Source: Xestospongia bergquistia (Eukaryota > Porifera > Demospongiae > Haplosclerida > Petrosiidae). From it: a DNA stretch of 64,000 nucleotides. Shown here piece by piece: positions 58,561 through 64,000 of this stretch. A model generated the notes under the pieces. It saw only the letters and a program-made list of their open reading frames with translations. It ran no database searches and was not told the origin of the DNA. A program made the translations under genes and the position numbers. The stretch spans positions 6,671,501-6,735,500 of the forward strand of contig OZ014414.1 of assembly GCA_963965975.1 (NCBI GenBank). The letters run 5' to 3'. Positions within the stretch are counted from its first letter, which is position 1; each line of letters begins with the position of its first letter.

Positions 58561-60386
58561 GTGATAACCTGATTTGGCTGAAACATTTTGTTTGAAGAGG
58601 TCTGAACAACTTAAAGGAAACTTTTAACAAGAGGAAGGAAATCAGTTTGGATAGAGAATAAATCTTACAACATTGTTCTCTATTGTTTTGTTCCATTGTT
58701 ACTAGGAATATAACAGTATTGTTCATATACAAAGGAGATGGAGTTAGTAGTAGACCAGCCATTCTAGATGACCCTTTGTAAGTACTGACTAAAGAAGAAA
58801 ATCATAATATTTATCATTCACTTTACACTCAGTTCACAAGTGATAGTTCTCACTTCATGAATTTGCCAGATCATTATTAGTTTGTTCTAAATTTGGTTAT
58901 ACTTATTGATTGTTTATTCTATATTTTATTGTAATTTCATATTATTAGTATCTCTGTCATATAAATAGATTGTTGTCATTATAGTTAATGCCTAATATCA
59001 TTCTTGTACATTACTTGCTACATGTATGTTTAAATTAATGATTATTCCCTATTTTTAATTAGTTTTCTTGTTGTAATACCACTTTAATAGTATCATCTAG
59101 TAAATAGCATGCAAACATAAATAAAAAAAGAATTTGATTCAGCTGTCATTATATTAGAAAAGTTTATAAACCATGAATACTACTTTACATTTGGCATGTT
59201 ATTTGAACCAGACTGTCCTAAAATTGATTTGGACTACCTGTTATGTGTAATGTACATGCAACCTTGTCCTTGTTTTGGTGAGTTTATTATACTTTTATAT
59301 GTGACTTTTGACTCAAATATTAAAGGATTTTAGTTAGTATATTACTATTATTTTATAACAATTATGTCATTTTATTATTTAAAATGTGTTCGAAGGCCTT
59401 TTCTTTATTTTAGAATTCTTGTCTGCTCCAGTTTGTCAAATAGTACAGAAACATTCTGATATTTATACATCAATTGATACATTTAGATACATTTACATGT
59501 TCATATGGATATAGTATACAAAGAAGTAACTGAACAACCAACATTAATCTAGTTATTTATTAAATAATCAATATGTACAGATTGAATATTAGTGTGTTAC
59601 ACCTTCATTAGTGATAGCCATTAGTGGTATTTGATTACTAAAATTAATTATTCAAATTATGTGTACTATACTAAGTGGTTATAAATATCTTGTTTTATTG
59701 GCTGAATTATATACTACAAATATGTTGAGCAAGTATTGCGACTTACTAATAATAGAAATATATTTTATGTGTAAATATAATGTGCAAATAATTTGTCATT
59801 AGTTTATCCATTTCTTAACACACTGAGTTGTAGCTAATTATTGTTTCATTATTTGTCATTTATTATAATACTTCTTATTTGGTCTATTTTTATTAATTGT
59901 CTACACACATTTTGTCTATATTTTAAGTACACCCAACAGTGTATGTAATTATTTCACTAAAATAAGTGAAATAAATACATTAGAATAACCTGAATAGCCA
60001 TACAACTGAAGGATCAAAATTATAGACCATTTTGTTTTATTTTAATTAATTAAAATTAGCACATGAACTTAGTCTTTGACTGATTTCTTTCCATGAAGAA
60101 AGCAAATTATGATAATGAATCTACACTGTAAAAAATAGGTTGTTGTCATAACAACCCTAAGGTTGCTCACCCACTGGTTTAAATATGACAACCCAAAAGT
60201 TGTTACTGAGTAACAACCCAAGGTTGTAGCTGCTACAATTCTGCATTGTATGTAAGAGCAAAATATAGTTGTTCAACAAATCTTTTATCCTGAAAAATCA
60301 ACAAATGTGAGAAACTGCATCAAACCAAAACAAAACCATGTATATTATAATCTAATTAATCTAAATCGGGCATGCTCAAAGATGTA

Positions 60387-60390
<4 letters not shown>

Positions 60391-60444
<54 letters not shown>
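60391..60444. repeat. (TA)n microsatellite
   Basis: Duplicate of the run at 51337-51394, slightly shorter. Confidence 0.95.
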
Positions 60445-60446
<2 letters not shown>

Positions 60447-60451
60447 GACAT

Positions 60452-61014
60452 TCATTCAGATGTAGTCTTCATCACAGCACTGTACACTCGGTTTACAAGA
60501 GGAGGGATTTTGAGACCTTTATTTTTGATTTCTAACAGCAAATGTTGTGTAAAAACAAGGACGTTGGTAAGTGCTTTGGGGTATTGAATATTAAAAGTGA
60601 AATATGCTGCAATTAGTCCCCACAAAGCTTTAAAAAAGTCAGATGTTTTTGTGAATACAATGCACTCAACAAAGAGGAAGAACTGCATTGTACGACTGTT
60701 GTTCACAGCAGTAATATAGGGATAGTTTCGTTTGTCTCTTTTAGCCAGCTCCTCTAAGTCATCAAATGGATCCTATACAAAAAAATATATCAAGCATGAT
60801 AGAGGATATGAAAAGAAATTGGTGTAATTAAAAAAAAGTAAGTAACCTGATACTTTAATATAACTTGATAGTCACAGTTAAAACATTAATAACAGATGTG
60901 TTTGTAAACAACTTTGGTAAAAGAAGATGCTCTAACTGCTGAAAGGGATGCATGCTTTCAAGATTGCTAGTGTCGTTGGCTTCATTGGTGGATTCTAGAT
61001 CATCAACTGCATCT
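60452..61014 (-). CDS. Hypothetical protein, 3' exons, copy 2
   Basis: Second copy of the 51402-51962 gene fragment, same exon structure (60452-60772 and about 60850-61014) and same open frame (WGLIAAYFTFNIQYPKALTN, ending MKTTSE). Only amino-acid substitutions and no breaks separate the copies, so either or both could still be coding. Confidence 0.5.
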
Positions 61015-61256
61015 GATCATTAAATAAAAAAAGCAATATTTACAAATTTGTTGGAATATGTACCAATCGTCAACTCACCAAGACAAATAGACAGTTCATT
61101 ACTCATTACATTAATAATATTAATATTAATTAATTAGATTAAATATTAAGTAATATTAAGTATTATTAGCTGAAAATATTTTAGAGCGCGCGCCTTGGCT
61201 CGCCAATCAATAACTTCCCACTGTCGCTCAGGCTCGCCTCACAACTAGATTTAGCA

Positions 61257-62030
61257 ATGGTTCCGATTTTTGGTAAGTGCTTTCTTTTATTTGGAGCTCT
61301 CGTTTTTCGGTGTTATGGAGATGATATTAATAAGCACCCATTTCAAAATATGACAATTACAGATGTACCACTTAAGGTCTATCAAAGTAAATTTCAATGT
61401 GCTGAGCAGGGACTTTCTGAATCCTTAAATGTACTCTCCGGTGCTGTCCCTCCCACTGAGTCTGGTATGGTCTGTAATGGAAAAGAGTACATCAAGAATG
61501 ATGCATTTACAAACTTTTATTCATCACAACATTGTGTGGAAAAATCTTATGAATGTGAAAACATTACTGATCTTGGTGGAAAATTGATGGAACAATTAGA
61601 AGCAATCTCCAAGTTCATTAACTTGTATCCAACTACATGTCTTGATATTAAACAGCAAAATAATCTTTCTCTCTCAGGTTATTACGCAATACAACTTCCT
61701 ACTGGTTCTCTTATATCAGTATATTGTGATATGGAGGGTAGTAACTGTGATGGTAAAGGTGGGTGGATGAGAATAGGCTACCTCAACATGAGTGAACCTA
61801 ATGCTACCTGTCCAATTGGACTAACACTACGACAATTTGACAACATAGATCACGGGCTTTGTGGTCGACTTTCGTCTTCATCTATAATTTACTCTGCTCG
61901 TGGATTTTATTACAGTAAAGTTTGTGGTCGAATAAGAGGTTATCAGTTTGGCTCACCAGATGGATTTCCACCTTTATATGCTAGTAATGCCATTCCAGAC
62001 ATTGATAATTGTAGCACATGTAGTATTTGA
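61257..62030 (+). pseudogene. Fibrinogen-like copy truncated by LTR insertion
   Basis: About 95% like the 52195 gene: same signal peptide region (IFGKCFLLFGALVFRCYG), same SGYYAIQLP and GKGGWMRIGYLNMSEPN blocks. After PDIDNCST the frame runs into the retrotransposon LTR at 62019 and stops four codons later at 62030. The C-terminal third (CPC, WDGQQC, CC, LIELYIR-type blocks) is displaced beyond the window or lost. A secreted 257-residue protein could still be made. Confidence 0.85.
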
Positions 62031-62199
62031 CGAAGTATATCTTTTAACAACAATCACAATTATATATATATCAAATCACAAAATCAGTTACTTAAATAGT
62101 AAAGTATACATTCCACAGATATAACACATTAGTACTGTCCTATAACACATTTACACATAAGTTAACACATTTGTAACAATGCTTTACAGTTATGCCACA
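62019..62199 (-). repeat. 3' LTR of second Gypsy element, about 181 bp
   Basis: On the element strand it begins TGTGGCATAACTG and ends ATACTACA, i.e. TG...CA. It is bounded by a polypurine tract (CCACCAAAGAAAGGGAGA) at 62200-62217 and by the host gene at 62018. The other LTR is outside the window. Confidence 0.85.
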
Positions 62200-62217
62200 T
62201 CTCCCTTTCTTTGGTGG

Positions 62218-64000
62218 TCAATAGTAACTGACTACATTGCCGAATCTTTCCGGAGGATGAATGACTGTCCCAGTTCTTGATCTTGTCATTATAGGCCTTG
62301 GTAATGGTTCTTCTACAATGTCACTGTCTCCAGAGGTTGGTGCTTGATCAGTGTTGTCATCATGAGTTACTGAGTTCCTTAACTCCAGGCCGGGTGATGG
62401 GTTCAGGTGACGACGATTCCTTCGAAGCAAACCTGATGGTGTCTTGATGATATAAGAGCGCGGAGTGCCATGTTGCTTCATAACTCGTCCGGGTATAATG
62501 GTCGTCCCAGTATTAACCCACACTGGTGAGTCATTTGGTATTGGTGGTAATGGTCTTGCTTTGTGTCGGCGGTCGTATTCTTGTTGTTGTTTCTTCTTGA
62601 AAGCTTCATTTAATCGGGAGAAATTACCAATGTATGACCATTGGGGTTTTAACTGATCTATTGTCTGAGGAAGGTTTGCTCTCAGTTTTCGACCCATACA
62701 TAACTCAGCAGGACTTAGTCCACACCATGACATAGGGGTGCTTCTATAGACTAGTAGTGACATAAATGGGTCATCTGTCTTGTGTAATATATTCTTCAAT
62801 GTCTGGACTGTTCTTTCTGCTTGTCCATTGCTTTGTGAAAAGATGGGACTACTGGTAATGTGGTCAAATCCATATAGCTTTGCGAACTCGGCAAATTCCA
62901 TGGAGCTATATTGAGGTCCGTTGTCACTTCTTACACGCTCTGGTATACCATGACGAGCAAATACCTTCTTGAGGGCCATAATTATCCCCTGAGATGTAGT
63001 TGATGTTAAGCGGGCGATTTCCGGATATCTTGAGAAGTAATCAACTACTACCAAATAAATGCTGTTCTTAAAAGTGAATAAGTCAGTCCCAACTTCCTGC
63101 CATGGGTATTCTGGTAGTTTGGTAGGGATTAGCGGTTCATGCTTCAGTGTGAATCGTTTTGTACATTCTTGGCAACTTTTCACTAGCTCAACAATTTCTT
63201 TGGAAAGTCCTGGCCACCATACTGCCATCCTGGCTCTTGCTCGACATCTTTCAATTCCTTGATGTCCTCGGTGGATTTTGTCCAATGTTTCTTTCCGGAG
63301 ACTTTTTGGAACTACTATGCGAGTATTATACAGAAGTAATCCATCACCAATTGTGAAGTGGGCTTGATGTTCATGATATTGTTGCATTTCCATGTTCAAT
63401 TGAGATTTCCGAGGCCACCCCTGCTGGCAATACTTGATAACAGTTTGACAAATTTGATCAGCCCTTTGTGCCATTCGGTAGTGATGAAGTCGTTGCTTAC
63501 TGGCAGGTAAGTCGGAGATCACTACTTCCATCAATGACTCAGTTCTGTCTTGTGAGTTTTTGTCTGTTTCTTCCCACTTTGGTGCTCTTGAAAGGGTGTC
63601 TGCTGTGTATAAGAGTTTGCCCGGTACATGTTGAATTGCATAATTGAAGCGAGTGAGTCGTATCCTGAACCTAAGTATCCTGGGAGGAAGGTTGTCTAAT
63701 TGTTTTGTTCCCAGTAATGAAATCAATGGTTTGTGGTCTGTTTCAATCAGAAATTGCATACCTAACAGATATGTCGAAAACCTTTCGCATGCCCAGGTGA
63801 TGGCCAATGCCTCCTTCTCCACTTGGGCATATCTCTTTTCAGTTTCAGATAGTGAGCGAGAGGCATAAGCAACTGGTCTCCACGATTGTTGTTGCTTCTG
63901 CAGAAGAACTGCTCCTACCCCATACGAGGAAGAATCTGCACTGACCTTTGTTTCTGCTTCCATGTTGTATGGTACTAGTGTTGTGAGCTTTGATAGTTCT
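62218..64000 (-). CDS. Gypsy pol, C-terminal part (RNase H and integrase)
   Basis: Open from the window edge (PYNMEAETKVSADSSSYGVG) to a stop at 62218, about 593 residues. RNase H: ADSSSYGVGAVLLQ and FLIETDHKPLISL. Integrase: HHCC finger HRGHQGIERCRARARMAVWW with SCQEC; DDE core in EVGTDLFTF, VRSDNGPQYSS and QSNGQAERTVQTL; C-terminal part LRRNRRHLNPSP. Protease and RT lie beyond the edge. No frame break in the visible part, so this copy may be young and intact. Confidence 0.92.
   Translation of the reverse strand, partial: ELSKLTTLVPYNMEAETKVSADSSSYGVGAVLLQKQQQSWRPVAYASRSLSETEKRYAQVEKEALAITWACERFSTYLLGMQFLIETDHKPLISLLGTKQLDNLPPRILRFRIRLTRFNYAIQHVPGKLLYTADTLSRAPKWEETDKNSQDRTESLMEVVISDLPASKQRLHHYRMAQRADQICQTVIKYCQQGWPRKSQLNMEMQQYHEHQAHFTIGDGLLLYNTRIVVPKSLRKETLDKIHRGHQGIERCRARARMAVWWPGLSKEIVELVKSCQECTKRFTLKHEPLIPTKLPEYPWQEVGTDLFTFKNSIYLVVVDYFSRYPEIARLTSTTSQGIIMALKKVFARHGIPERVRSDNGPQYSSMEFAEFAKLYGFDHITSSPIFSQSNGQAERTVQTLKNILHKTDDPFMSLLVYRSTPMSWCGLSPAELCMGRKLRANLPQTIDQLKPQWSYIGNFSRLNEAFKKKQQQEYDRRHKARPLPPIPNDSPVWVNTGTTIIPGRVMKQHGTPRSYIIKTPSGLLRRNRRHLNPSPGLELRNSVTHDDNTDQAPTSGDSDIVEEPLPRPIMTRSRTGTVIHPPERFGNVVSYY

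Larger units (their letters stand above)
58981..62018. repeat. Segmental duplication (partner 50026-52980)
   Basis: Ends abruptly where the Gypsy LTR begins at 62019. At about 60131-60175 it keeps extra sequence (GGTTGTTGTCATAACAACC) missing from the partner, apparently half of a small palindromic repeat. Confidence 0.85.
62019..64000 (-). mobile_element. Second Gypsy-type LTR retrotransposon (partial, runs off window)
   Basis: 3' LTR at 62019-62199, purine-rich tract, then pol read leftwards from beyond 64000. Inserted in the fibrinogen-like gene. It belongs to a different lineage from the 26388 element: different LTR, ends and integrase. Confidence 0.9.

Noticed and set aside
10270-60444. 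(TA)n runs as origins or regulatory sites
   Set aside because: Simple microsatellites typical of AT-rich eukaryotic DNA; nothing else nearby supports a special role.
1-64000. CRISPR arrays, tRNA, rRNA or bacterial operons
   Set aside because: No regularly spaced repeats, no cloverleaf or rRNA core recognised by eye, and genes are spliced; a tRNA scan would be decisive and was not possible.

Overview
This looks like a stretch of an early-branching animal genome, most likely a demosponge; that assignment is inference from content, not a database match. The DNA is strongly AT-rich, genes carry many short introns (about 45-75 bp, GT-AG), and the window combines features familiar from sponge genomes: secreted fibrinogen-like proteins, death-domain/CARD-like and leucine-rich-repeat (LRR) receptor pieces, and many kinds of transposon. 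No bacterial operon, CRISPR array, rRNA or tRNA was recognised.

Layout. 1-2.1 kb: broken LRR exon inside a segmental duplication (second copy near 44.3-46.1 kb). 2.8-5.1 kb: a seven-exon PSTK gene (selenocysteine synthesis), the best housekeeping gene here. 6.4-7.0 kb: degenerate fibrinogen-like copy. 7.6-9.15 kb: multi-exon gene of unknown function, followed by an integrase remnant. 9.5-13.3 kb: no gene recognised. 13.4-17.8 kb: an LRR segment split by a Mutator-like (MULE) element. 18.8-20.3 kb: death-domain plus CARD-like pseudogene. 22.4-25.6 kb: three tandem copies of an NNMT-type methyltransferase gene (one intact), separated by palindromic MITE-like repeats. 26.1-31.1 kb: a decayed DDE transposon split by a complete Gypsy-type LTR retrotransposon with identical LTRs. 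33.2-36.2 kb: LINE fragment next to a second MULE-like element. 36.5-41.1 kb: LRR fragments, a four-membrane-span gene and an EnSpm/CACTA-like transposase remnant. 42.5-47.7 kb: fibrinogen-like and LRR pseudogenes. 48.4-62.0 kb: nested segmental duplications carrying solo LTRs, a short hypothetical gene pair, one intact fibrinogen-like gene (52.2-53.4 kb) and a second copy cut off by another Gypsy-type element that runs off the window end.

How it fits together. The window is mostly an accessory, rearranging region. Six copies of one LRR exon, five of one fibrinogen-like gene and three of one methyltransferase show repeated duplication, and almost all copies are broken. Probably expressed genes are PSTK, the NNMT-like methyltransferase, the 52 kb fibrinogen-like gene and perhaps the 7.6 kb, 37.8 kb and 56.4 kb genes, some of which carry single-base frame problems that could be assembly errors.
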